A DNA stretch of 37,778 bases from CAVQEK01 sp964596645 (lineage in GTDB: Bacteria > Bacteroidota > Bacteroidia > Cytophagales > Cyclobacteriaceae), in assembly GCA_964596645.1 (NCBI GenBank), contig CAZQVB010000040.1, positions 1 through 37,778 of the forward strand, read 5' to 3'. The position numbers and the translations under genes were made by a program. Each line of letters begins with the position of its first letter. Position 1 is the first letter of the stretch. The notes beneath the pieces were generated by a model, which was given only the letters and a program-made list of their open reading frames with translations, made no database searches and was not told where the DNA came from. Below, in pieces: positions 30,658-37,778 of this stretch.

Positions 30658-32577
30658 ATGGCAATGTTAGAAATACCGGGTACATCAAGAGAGAAAGTGC
30701 CTACCAGCATATACAGCGACCATCATGATGCCATTTTGGAAGTGGCCAATAAAATTTGCACACGCGTAGTCGAGCATCAGCAGCACGGCCGCATGCTGGT
30801 GCTGGGCCTGGCCGCAGGCAATACGCCGCTGGGTTTATTTGACGAGCTGGTGCGCCGCCACCGCGAAGAAGGGCTAAGTTTTAGAAATGTGATTGCCTTC
30901 AATTTGGGAGAATATTATCTCATTGACCCTCACAGCCCGCAAAGCTTTCATTCCTACATGCGCAGGCACTTCTTCGACCATGTGGATATCTTACCGGAAA
31001 ACATTCATCTCTTCGATGGGAATGTAGGAATTGATAAGGCGCATCAATACTGCCATGATGTAGAAACAAAGATCACTGAGGTAGGTGGTATTGATATGAT
31101 GATCCTCAGTGTAGGCCGCTCGGGCCATATTGGTTTCAACGAGCCAGGCTCTTCCGCCCGGTCTGTCACCCGCGTGGTGAAGCTTGCCTACAATACCATT
31201 GAAGATGCGCGCGAGCATTTTATAAAAGAAGAATACGTGCCTCTGCGGGCGCTGACCATGGGCATCAGCACCATACTGCAGTCAAGGCATATTGTGCTGT
31301 TGGCTTGGGGGGAGCGCAAAGCCTCCGTGGTACGCGATGTGGTGGAAGGGCCTGTGACCGATCAGCTACCCGCTACTTTTCTTCAAAACCACCCCAATGT
31401 AGAAGCTTACGTGGACTATTGGGCGGCTGCCCAGCTTACCCGCGTGAAATATCCCTGGCTGGTGGGTATGTGCCGTTGGGACGATAAGCTCACACTCCGG
31501 GCGGTGATATGGCTGAGCGAAAAAGTTGATAAACCCATTTTGCGCCTCACCGATGAGGACTACAAAGACAACCACCTGGGCGACTTGGTGATCAACTACG
31601 GCAGCTATTATCAATTGAATAAATATGTGTTCGACCAGCTCAACAGCACCATCACCGGCTGGCCCGGGGGCAAACCCAACACCGACGATGCCAGGAGGCC
31701 CGAACGTGCCGAGCCTGCACGCAAGCGCGTCGTCATTTTCAGTCCACACCCCGACGATGATGTGATCTCCATGGGCGGCACGTTTTTGCGACTGGTCGAG
31801 CAGGGGCACGATGTACACGTAGCCTATCAAACCTCCGGCAACATAGCGGTACATGATGACGACGCCTTGCGATTTGCCGCCTTTGCCAGGGACCTGGCCT
31901 GTGAGAGCGATGGCGAAGAGGCGTCGGTAAGGGATTTGTATCAAGAAGTGGCCGCCAGCCTGGAATCCAAGCAACAAGGGGATGTGGATGCTCCGGTCGT
32001 GCGAAAAATAAAAGGTTTGATCAGAAAAGGAGAGGCCATGGCGGCATGCCGGTACTTTGGTTTGACACAGGATAATGTTCATTTTCTGAACCTGCCCTTT
32101 TACGAAACGGGTACCGTAGCCAAAGCACCACTGGGCGAAGGAGACATAAATATTGTGAAGGCGCTGCTCGACAAGGTACAGCCGCATCAGGTATATGCGG
32201 CCGGCGATTTGCGCGATCCGCATGGCACGCACCGCGTGTGCCTGGAGGCGGTATTTGCAGCATTGCGCAGTATTAAACAAGATGAGCCACCCTGGATAGC
32301 GAATTGTTGGCTTTGGCTGTACCGTGGCGCATGGCAGGAGTGGGACATAAACGAGATTCAAATGGCTGTGCCCATAAGCCCCGATGAACTTTTGCGCAAG
32401 CGAAAAGCCATTTTCAAGCACCAGTCGCAAAAGGATGAACCTGTGTTTCAGGGCAGCGACAAGCGGGAATTTTGGCAGCGCGCGGAAGACCGGAACAAAC
32501 TCACCGCCAGGCTATACGACAAGCTCGGGCTCACAGAATACGAAGCCATAGAAGCTTTTGTTCGCCATCACTTCTAA
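30658..32577 (+). CDS. nagB: NagB-like and PIG-L/LmbE deacetylase fusion
   Basis: A 639-residue protein in two parts. Residues 1-290 are like glucosamine-6-phosphate deaminase: LVLGLAAGNTPLGLFDELV, FNLGEYYLID, SVGRSGHIGFNEPGSS. The E. coli catalytic residues His143 and Glu148 correspond to H157 and E162, but Asp72 is Gly (G84 in LGEY) and Asp141 is Ser (S155 in RSGH). Residues 355-639 are a PIG-L/LmbE-type deacetylase: SPHPDDDVISMGGT (362-375, the metal motif) and DLRDPHGTHR. The same fusion is, from memory, common in Bacteroidota and named NagB. It may remove acetyl groups from, and deaminate, amino-sugar phosphates; the changed residues make the first activity uncertain. Followed 47 bases on by an FkbM-type gene. 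Confidence 0.9.
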   Translation: MAMLEIPGTSREKVPTSIYSDHHDAILEVANKICTRVVEHQQHGRMLVLGLAAGNTPLGLFDELVRRHREEGLSFRNVIAFNLGEYYLIDPHSPQSFHSYMRRHFFDHVDILPENIHLFDGNVGIDKAHQYCHDVETKITEVGGIDMMILSVGRSGHIGFNEPGSSARSVTRVVKLAYNTIEDAREHFIKEEYVPLRALTMGISTILQSRHIVLLAWGERKASVVRDVVEGPVTDQLPATFLQNHPNVEAYVDYWAAAQLTRVKYPWLVGMCRWDDKLTLRAVIWLSEKVDKPILRLTDEDYKDNHLGDLVINYGSYYQLNKYVFDQLNSTITGWPGGKPNTDDARRPERAEPARKRVVIFSPHPDDDVISMGGTFLRLVEQGHDVHVAYQTSGNIAVHDDDALRFAAFARDLACESDGEEASVRDLYQEVAASLESKQQGDVDAPVVRKIKGLIRKGEAMAACRYFGLTQDNVHFLNLPFYETGTVAKAPLGEGDINIVKALLDKVQPHQVYAAGDLRDPHGTHRVCLEAVFAALRSIKQDEPPWIANCWLWLYRGAWQEWDINEIQMAVPISPDELLRKRKAIFKHQSQKDEPVFQGSDKREFWQRAEDRNKLTARLYDKLGLTEYEAIEAFVRHHF

Positions 32578-32623
32578 AACAGTATTTCCCTATACGGTTG
32601 GCACCACTACGACAACAATTTCA

Positions 32624-33463
32624 ATGAAAGCTTATTTTCGGCAGCGACTGCCTAAGCGGCTTTACCACAATGCCTACAGCCGGGCCTGGTTTACCCACGC
32701 AGGCATAGCCTTACAAGAGTTTCGCTGTGCTTTTCCGCAGTTCTTTACCTGGCGCTTTCCACTGCGGAGTTTCTTCAGGGTAGTCGCCGTGCTGGCCTCT
32801 GCACTGGCACGACTGTTTTTGGGCAGAAGTGTGCGCTACAGCTTTGCCTTCACAGGCGAAGACCGGCTGATCTCCGGCCTGCTGCTGCCGAAAATTTACG
32901 AAAAGAGATTTTATGTAGAGGTGGGATGCAATCATCCGGTTTTTTTATCCAACACCTACGCCTTGTATCGTGTGGGGTGGCGCGGCATATGTATTGATGC
33001 CAATGCTGAGTTGATTGCGAAGTACAGCCTCTACAGGCCAAAAGATGTATCGATCACGGCTTTGGTGTCTAATCAAGTAAAAGACATGACTTTTCACCAG
33101 ATCGAAAATGATGTGCTCTCTACCGTAGATGAAGCCAATGTGCGGCAGGCGCGGCAAGAAGGTCTTTCGGTAACAAGTAAAAGTTGCCAATCGACTACGC
33201 TCACATTATTGCTCGATCAGCACGGTGCCCCCAAATATTTCGACTTGCTCTCCATCGATGCAGAGGAGCACGACTATGCGGTACTCACATCCTTGGATTT
33301 TAGTAAGTACTGCCCGAAGCTTGTCGTGGTGGAAGACGAGTCGTTTGATATGCTCGATGCTGTCAATAATCGTTTTGTGAAATTTCTGGCCACACACCAC
33401 TATCAATTGGCGGGAAGTGTATTGAAGAATCTGTATTTCATGTATGAGAAGCCCGAAAAGTAG
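32624..33463 (+). CDS. FkbM-family methyltransferase
   Basis: A 279-residue SAM-dependent methyltransferase. The ATG at 32624 is preferred; the frame is open further to 32558, overlapping nagB. An N-terminal basic, partly hydrophobic part (about 1-80) precedes the FkbM core: FYVEVGCNHPVFLSNTYALY (the SAM motif V-E-V-G-x-x-x-x), GICIDANAELIAKY, and YFDLLSIDAEEHDY, where the S-I-D-x-E motif is typical of the family. FkbM proteins methylate sugar or polyketide oxygens. It follows nagB on the same strand and likely shares its message. Confidence 0.85.
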   Translation: MKAYFRQRLPKRLYHNAYSRAWFTHAGIALQEFRCAFPQFFTWRFPLRSFFRVVAVLASALARLFLGRSVRYSFAFTGEDRLISGLLLPKIYEKRFYVEVGCNHPVFLSNTYALYRVGWRGICIDANAELIAKYSLYRPKDVSITALVSNQVKDMTFHQIENDVLSTVDEANVRQARQEGLSVTSKSCQSTTLTLLLDQHGAPKYFDLLSIDAEEHDYAVLTSLDFSKYCPKLVVVEDESFDMLDAVNNRFVKFLATHHYQLAGSVLKNLYFMYEKPEK

Positions 33464-33530
33464 ATTGTGGCTTTGGGTAAGTGGCTATACCACTGAGGCT
33501 ATGCTCATAGATCGCCTTTGGTAGGCATTT

Positions 33531-35236
33531 TCAAAAATCTGTGTCTAACTCAAAGCGCTGCTTGAGATCGCGCAATGCGGGATATTTTTTCGCCAGATGT
33601 TCAAATTTTTCTGAGTTGGTATAAATCAGCTTTTTCTCCTCAAACTTCTGCACATCGGGTTTCAGCATAATGCTGCCGTTGCGCAGCTTCTGACGCAGAT
33701 AGGTCAACAGCTCCTGCTGTATATTTTCTACCGTGAGCAGTTGAAAGCTGTTGGCCAGCGTAATGCGTATCACGGCTTCGTCTTCAATATGCATCGGCTG
33801 GTTGAGCGTGGTGTATTCAGAGTCGCGGCCTCTGTTTTTGAGCAATTGCAGAAATTCGTCCCAGGCCTTCAGCAGGTCGTTTTCTTCAAAGGGCTCCCGC
33901 AAATCCGGTGCTTCTACCGGCGCCACCTGGCCAGTCACCGCCTTCACCTTTTCTTTCAGCGCCAGCAAATCGGGCAGCCGCTCTGTTTTCTTTATGGGTT
34001 TTACGGCCAATTTGGTGTTTGGCAGCTTTAGGGTGATATGCTCAGCAGGTGGCCCGGCGGATGCTTCCGTCGGCAATGCTGCGGGAGGCTCATCTGTAGG
34101 TGCCGGGGCACCGGCTTCAGGCGTGGCTAAGCTTTTTTTTTTACCGCTTCCTCGTATGACCCGTTGTTCAGGTTCACCAAGTCGGGGAGGTGGGCCAGCT
34201 TGAGCAGTGTGAGCTCTACGTGCAGTCGCTGGTTTTTGCTGCTTTTGTACTGTATATCGCACTGGTTGGCAATATTGAGCGCCGATAGCAGAAAGGAAGC
34301 CGAGGTGGCTGCACATTGTTGCTTATAGCGGTCGCGCACCTGCTCGCTGGCTTCCAACAGCGATAGCGTAGCTGGGTCTTTGCACACCAGCAAATTCCGA
34401 AAATGCTCACTCAGGCCCACTATAAAATTGTGCCCGTCAAATCCTTTGTCCAGTATTTCGGCATAAATGACCAATAAGCCGGAGTGGTTGCGGTTCAGTA
34501 TGTGGTCGGTTACGCTGAAGTAGTAGTCGTAGTCGAGGATGTGCAGGTTGCCGATCGTGTTTTTGTAGGTTACCTTCTTGTCTTTTGAGTAGGTCACGAT
34601 CAGGTCAAACAGGGAGAGGGCATCACGCAGGGCGCCATCGGCTTTTTGTGCAATGAGATGCAGCGCTTCGGCCTCTGCCTCTATATGCTCCTTTTCTGCT
34701 ATTTTTTGCAGGTGATTGGCTATGTCGCTATTCTGTATCCTGTTGAAATCGTATATCTGACACCGGGAAAGTATGGTGGGTATTACCTTGTGCTTTTCTG
34801 TAGTGGCCAGTATAAATATCGCGTAGGAGGGAGGCTCTTCCAGTGTTTTCAGGAACGCGTTGAACGCCTGGGAGGATAGCATATGCACCTCATCTATGAT
34901 GTAGACCTTGTATTTGCCAAACTGCGGTGGGTAGCGCACCTGGTCTATCAGGTTTCTGATGTCTTCTACCGAATTGTTGGAGGCGGCATCCAGCTCGTAA
35001 ATGTTGAGATGCCCCGAGCTTTCCTCTTCCGACCGTTCAAAATCATTCATCAGCCTGGCCACTATGCGCGCGCAGGTGGTTTTGCCAACGCCGCGTGGCC
35101 CACAGAACAGCAGTGCCTGTGCCATCTGGTCGTTTTCTATGGCATTCTGTAGGGTGGTGGTGATGTGCTCCTGGCCTACTACTTCCTCAAACCCTTTCGG
35201 CCGGTATTTTCTTGCAGAAACAACGAAATTGCCCAT
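33531..35236 (-). CDS. dnaX: DNA polymerase III tau subunit, via -1 frameshift
   Basis: About 568 residues if the ribosome or polymerase slips at the A10 run. The zero frame (35236 to 34127) has the clamp-loader ATPase: Walker A GPRGVGKT (46-53), D-E-V-H (115-118), sensor LATTEKHK and the SRC motif. It stops TAG two codons after the run. The tau-specific part (33531 to 34133, 200 residues, ending FELDTDF) is in the -1 frame: a Pro/Ala linker, then the C-terminal domain expected to bind the replicase and helicase. The Cys4 zinc module usual between residues 60 and 80 is absent. A sequencing error in the ten-A tract cannot be ruled out, but the position matches the known dnaX slippage place. 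Confidence 0.85.
34099..34142 (-). promoter_or_regulatory. Slippery site and stimulatory hairpin in dnaX
   Basis: On the minus strand, ten A's (34133-34142) form the A-AAA-AAA type slippery tract; the zero frame then reads GCT TAG. About 20 bases later GGTGC, loop CCCG, GCACC (34112-34099) forms a small hairpin, as near the E. coli dnaX site. The layout supports -1 frameshifting or transcriptional slippage adding one A. Confidence 0.75.
34127..35236 (-). CDS. dnaX: DNA polymerase III gamma subunit (zero-frame product)
   Basis: The zero-frame product of 369 residues, ending VKKKA directly after the A10 tract. It holds the complete AAA+ clamp-loader module (domains I-III) and lacks the tau tail. 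By analogy with known dnaX genes it would be the gamma form of the clamp loader, made without slippage. It is nested in the tau entry, sharing the start at 35236. Confidence 0.75.
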   Translation of the reverse strand: MGNFVVSARKYRPKGFEEVVGQEHITTTLQNAIENDQMAQALLFCGPRGVGKTTCARIVARLMNDFERSEEESSGHLNIYELDAASNNSVEDIRNLIDQVRYPPQFGKYKVYIIDEVHMLSSQAFNAFLKTLEEPPSYAIFILATTEKHKVIPTILSRCQIYDFNRIQNSDIANHLQKIAEKEHIEAEAEALHLIAQKADGALRDALSLFDLIVTYSKDKKVTYKNTIGNLHILDYDYYFSVTDHILNRNHSGLLVIYAEILDKGFDGHNFIVGLSEHFRNLLVCKDPATLSLLEASEQVRDRYKQQCAATSASFLLSALNIANQCDIQYKSSKNQRLHVELTLLKLAHLPDLVNLNNGSYEEAVKKKA

Positions 35237-35335
35237 GCCGCAAATTAAGGAAACATCTGCGACATTTTCAGGTAAAGGTGGGAAGCGCGTGGCATAGCAC
35301 CGTTCGTCGGAAGGTAATCGCGGCTAGTAAATTCA

Positions 35336-36133
35336 TCAGAAATTCAGCGTAATACCATTTTCCAGGGTGTAAATAAATTTTTGAATGGGTATGATCGGGT
35401 CGCTTTCGTAGATGCCCGAGAAGGACACCTGAAAGCTCAGTTTGTCGGTGATCTCCAGTGTGTAGTCGGCATTGGGCCCCAGCCTGTGCCGGAATCTGTC
35501 CACTGCCGGATCGTGGCCGGTCTGGTAGTAGAGCACCACGTGCAGCTCCATAATGTCGCTGATCTGCCAACGCAGACTTTGGTAGCTGGTCAGCTTGGCC
35601 AGCTCTTTCACGATCACCTGGTTTTCGTCCTGCAATGTTTCCCATTCTTCTTTTTCATACATAATGCCGATGCCGGTGAAGGCGCCCACCTTTTTGGTGT
35701 TGGCCAATGCCAGCCTGCCCCCACCACCGATCAGAAAGCGCAGGTTCATATTGCGGCTGGCGTCATATTGCCATTGGGCAAAATTTTCGTACGATATTTT
35801 TTTATGGCGCATCAGGTGGGCACGCAAATGGGCATAGCCGGTACTGATGAAGGTGCCCCCCGATGAGTTGAAGTAGCGCAGGTTGTTGATGATGAGGTAC
35901 CGATGCTTCTTGGTCACGTACATCAGGTCGTTTTCATTGGCTATGTTGATGTAGCTGTTTTGGTCTTCCGGCGAGTTGTTGCGGTTTTGCAGGCTAAAAG
36001 CAAAAGAGACGCTGCCGGTGAGGTAGTTGACGGAGTCTTTAAGGTGCCGGTTTCGGTCCATGTTCAGTATCTGACTTTTACCGGTAGAGGCGATCAACAA
36101 CAGTGTAACATATAGCGTGAGTATGCGTTTCAT
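35336..36133 (-). CDS. DUF481-like outer-membrane protein
   Basis: A 265-residue protein with a signal peptide (ILTLYVTLLLIASTGKSQ). The mature part alternates strands of a barrel: VNYLTGSVSFAFSLQNRNNS, INIANENDLMYVTKKHRYLI, ISYENFAQWQYDASRNMNLR, FLIGGGGRLALANTK, and an end ITDKLSFQVSFSGIYESDP, finishing with a short aromatic strand (GITLNF). The Y-E-N-x-x-Q-x-Q-Y/D pattern and lengths fit DUF481 (salt-induced outer-membrane type). Role unknown. It lies just upstream of dnaX on the same strand, but a 100-base gap and no shared theme make an operon uncertain. Confidence 0.75.
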   Translation of the reverse strand: MKRILTLYVTLLLIASTGKSQILNMDRNRHLKDSVNYLTGSVSFAFSLQNRNNSPEDQNSYINIANENDLMYVTKKHRYLIINNLRYFNSSGGTFISTGYAHLRAHLMRHKKISYENFAQWQYDASRNMNLRFLIGGGGRLALANTKKVGAFTGIGIMYEKEEWETLQDENQVIVKELAKLTSYQSLRWQISDIMELHVVLYYQTGHDPAVDRFRHRLGPNADYTLEITDKLSFQVSFSGIYESDPIIPIQKFIYTLENGITLNF

Positions 36134-36188
36134 TCCTAGGCAAATTTTAAGTTTAGACCAAAGCAGGGCGAAAATGTTTTCTTTCTGC

Positions 36189-36196
36189 TAAGTTTG
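36189..36196 (+). promoter_or_regulatory. Candidate -7 box of ssrA
   Basis: TAAGTTTG, a perfect TAnnTTTG box 18 bases before the mature tmRNA 5' end, leaving a short leader for RNase P to remove. No good -33 box is present. Confidence 0.45.
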
Positions 36197-36214
36197 CCAA
36201 CCATTTCACATACC

Positions 36215-36617
36215 GGGGCCGACTGGATTTGACAGGAGGTGTAAGCGGTGTGTCTGCATGTCGGGTGGAAAGTGTACATCCGCAATCAATGCACTTGAAC
36301 CATAAATGGCGAAGATTCTTACGCCATGGCTGCCTAATCTTTCCGTAGCGGAATGATTCAGGGCTTAAATAGCAACCGGTAAGACCGGTTGCGGGCCACA
36401 TCCCTCCGGGCTTCGTGTTGCCGGTCCGGAATTTGGGGTGTCGACAAGGCAGCACTAGCCGGAGGCTGCGCTGCAGGCCGATGGTGAAACTCTCAGCAGC
36501 TCTGGAGGAATGTAGGCGGTTGTCGGCCAGCACCCTCCGAAACCAAACAGACAACTAAACATGTAGAGGGCCCATTGTTTGCCTATCTGGACCGGGGTTC
36601 GAATCCCCGCGGCTCCA
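36215..36617 (+). ncRNA. ssrA: tmRNA (transfer-messenger RNA)
   Basis: About 403 bases. It starts GGGGCCGACTGGATTTGACA, the tmRNA 5' end, and ends GGTTCGAATCCCCGCGGCTCC plus A, a T-loop and acceptor 3' arm. The 7-bp acceptor stem pairs 36215-36221 with 36610-36616 (one G-U). The tag frame is at 36308-36337. The CCA is not encoded; the sequence after the discriminator A is CAA. It rescues ribosomes stalled on broken messages and tags the peptides for ClpXP. A terminator follows at 36626-36655. Confidence 0.95.
36308..36337 (+). other. ssrA: tmRNA proteolysis-tag reading frame
   Basis: Codons GGC GAA GAT TCT TAC GCC ATG GCT GCC TAA encode GEDSYAMAA and a stop. With the alanine carried by tmRNA itself, the full tag is A-GEDSYAMAA. 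The small hydrophobic A-M-A-A end is a ClpX-type recognition signal; tags of this form occur in cytophagian bacteria. Confidence 0.9.
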
Positions 36618-36625
36618 CAAAAAAG

Positions 36626-36655
36626 CCCTTAAAATCATTTTTTAAGGGTTTTTTT
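36626..36655 (+). terminator. Rho-independent terminator of ssrA
   Basis: CCCTTAAAA (36626-36634), loop TCATT, TTTTAAGGG (36640-36648), then seven T's. Perfect 9-bp stem, nine bases past the mature tmRNA. Confidence 0.9.
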
Positions 36656-36660
36656 AGTTT

Positions 36661-36683
36661 TGGGGGACAACCTGGGGGACAAC
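36661..36683 (+). repeat. Two 11-bp direct repeats near the att site
   Basis: TGGGGGACAAC occurs at 36661-36671 and 36673-36683, a 12-base period. Short repeats of this type beside a tRNA or tmRNA 3' end are typical integrase arm- or core-binding sites at the edge of integrated elements in this phylum (from memory, not checked). Confidence 0.7.
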
Positions 36684-36701
36684 ATTTTAATTTCGGATAG
36701 A

Positions 36702-37778
36702 TTAATCAATCAAATATAAGTCCTCGTGGATGAAGTGTTTCAGCCATTCATTGTTTGACCGTTTGGGCTGTAGCTGATCCCTTAACATCTTTAGCCGGTC
36801 CAGATAAGGTTTACACACCTTGCTGTCGCAGTAGGTCTTTAAAAAAGCTAAATGACCTTTCACAAACTCGCTGCAATTTGATATCGTAGTGCATTCATTC
36901 AGCTTGACTGGTTGGCATGGTAGCTCTATGTTCGAAAAATAGGTTTCAAGTTCTGCTATTTCAGCTTTAATATCCAGCCCATCCGAGGAGGCCCATTCAG
37001 TTTCATTTGGCGGTGGGGTTGGGGTTGGGGTTGGCTGCGAAAAAAAAGTTTTTTCTGGACNNNNNNNNNNNNNNNATCGCTTCTTGCTTTCTGAATTGCC
37101 GCCAATCCCGTTTTATTAGATAGTCTGCAATGTCTTTGCCCCGCTCCTTGTCTTGGTGCGGTGCTAACTGTTCCAGTAAGTCTGAAACGCGAAAGTATGT
37201 ACCCTGTAAATGCTTTTGTATTTCGGCCGCCTTATTGCTCCACAACTCAAAGGCTTTGCCATCTTTTGATAGGTCGGGAAACAAATGAACATTTCTGCTT
37301 TGTAACGCCTGGCACTTGTTGAGGTTTAAGCTGCTCAAGTTGTAGACTGCCAGCCNNNNNNNNNNNNNNNNNNNNNNNNNNNNNNNNNNNNNNNNNNNNN
37401 NTAGGTGTTTGCTTAAAAGGTGTTCGCCGAATAAACAGGAAACCTTTGTTTCGTTCTTATTGTATGCTTCCAGCCATTCAGGCAACGGCTTATTGTTCCG
37501 GGTGTGGTGCTTTTCAATTATTGAGTGTAAAAAGTCCGTGCCTGTGGTGTGGTTCTGCTCGTCAAATTGTTTTACCTGGACGGCTCTTACGTTGCCCTTT
37601 ATGTCAATAAAAGGAAAAGTGGTCGCCCCTGCCCTGTAACCATTGGCAACCGTCCCCAACCGGTAAAGCTCAATGACCTTTGTAACCGCTTCAATTTGAA
37701 AAGGGAATGGCACGTAATGGAGCAGGTTTTGAATGAAGGTGTTCTTTTTGTAGCGCTCGGGCTGTAATGTTTGGTTGA
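36702..37778 (-). CDS. DUF6371 protein of a mobile element (5' partial, gapped)
   Basis: The gene runs in from the right edge. The conserved part is LQPERYKKNTFIQ, then YRLGTVANGYRAGATTFPFI, KVSCLFGEHLLSKHL, a gap, LSSLNLNKCQALQSRNVHLF, PDLSKDGKAFELW, and VSDLLEQLAPHQDKERGKDI, matching DUF6371 (a primase/TOPRIM-like domain of mobile elements). The second gap (37061-37075) has the wrong length: read literally, the frame ends at 37003, but the -1 frame from the gap is open to TAA at 36702-36704 and encodes PEKTFFSQPTPTPTPPPNET, ending with FIHEDLYLID. A Pro-Thr repeat probably caused the gap. The real protein thus has about 120 more residues. The start lies outside the window. Confidence 0.8.

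Larger units (their letters stand above)
36618..37778. mobile_element. Left part of an element integrated at ssrA
   Basis: Sequence from the tmRNA 3' end to the window edge. tmRNA genes are common integration sites for phages and integrative elements. Two copies of TGGGGGACAAC lie 44-66 bases past the RNA, and the first gene encodes DUF6371, known from mobilisable elements and phage-like islands of Bacteroidota. The other end, the matching att repeat and any integrase are outside the window, so its type and size are unknown. Confidence 0.65.

Noticed and set aside
31366..32430. 354-residue open frame on the minus strand
   Set aside because: Antisense shadow of the NagB/PIG-L gene with no recognisable motif.
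33531..34316. A separate 261-residue gene starting at 34316
   Set aside because: Upstream of the A10 tract this frame runs out of phase through the dnaX ATPase part. Only the portion after the tract is meaningful, as the tau tail.
33531..35236. dnaX as a simple pseudogene
   Set aside because: The break is exactly at a long A-run with a downstream hairpin, both frames are otherwise intact, and dnaX is essential and known for programmed slippage.
36153..36554. 133-residue open frame on the minus strand
   Set aside because: It lies almost entirely inside the tmRNA gene, which has clear ends, acceptor stem and tag frame; the frame is chance.

Overview
The window looks like a chromosomal contig from a Bacteroidota bacterium, most likely a cytophagian (Cytophagales-like) lineage. 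Several things point there. Many start regions carry the TAnnTTTG -7 promoter box of this phylum and few have a strong Shine-Dalgarno. The block pheT - small coiled-coil gene - zapA - rny has the order familiar from Bacteroidota. The tmRNA tag reads GEDSYAMAA. There is a two-domain NagB/PIG-L protein, a FucP-type sugar permease, a PKD-domain lipoprotein, and several secreted or outer-membrane proteins of kinds common in the phylum. Two runs of N (37061-37075 and 37356-37401) show that the right end is a scaffolded draft.

Layout. 1-805: a 65-bp copy of part of the neighbouring phosphatase gene, then a compact DUF4160/DUF2442 gene pair of toxin-antitoxin type between 11-bp direct repeats. 806-3896: an endonuclease/exonuclease/phosphatase-family membrane protein, a multi-pass membrane protein with a DUF2752 partner, a DUF2945 protein and a small membrane protein, all on the minus strand. 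4027-9034: a Tat-exported enolase-superfamily enzyme, an ECF sigma factor with a TTG start, a DCC-family thiol protein, an unknown protein, and FucP. 9057-14198: a GreA-like factor, a membrane-anchored alpha/beta hydrolase, a beta-barrel protein flanked by two diverged copies of a ~130-bp repeat, an unknown secreted protein, a dead 5' fragment of acetyl-CoA synthetase, and a PKD lipoprotein. 14283-20794: a housekeeping block on the minus strand (rny, zapA, coiled-coil protein, pheT, a DUF1684 protein, radC, rpsT). 20975-27966: glycerate kinase, a secreted protein with a duplicated domain, a cyclophilin, a small possible nuclease-fold protein, an aldo/keto reductase, a methyltransferase-glycosyltransferase fusion, Hsp20 and a small membrane protein. 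28072-36133: a MATE exporter with a secreted partner, NagB/PIG-L with an FkbM methyltransferase, dnaX read through a ten-A slippage site, and a DUF481 barrel protein. 36215-36617: the tmRNA gene ssrA. From 36618 to the right edge: the start of an element that appears to be integrated at the tmRNA 3' end, carrying a DUF6371 gene.

The points most worth a second look are: dnaX, where the zero frame stops two codons after ten A's and the tau part lies in the -1 frame with a hairpin downstream, and where the clamp-loader Cys4 zinc module is missing; the ssrA-integrated element, whose first gene is longer than the sequence literally suggests because an N gap breaks its frame; the NagB-like protein lacking two catalytic aspartates; the repeat pair and a possible attenuator around the 11061 barrel gene; and the duplication plus toxin-antitoxin-like cassette at the left edge. 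I did not find a clear multi-gene defence, CRISPR or other novel system. The nearest candidates are the left-edge two-gene cassette and the partial element at the right edge.
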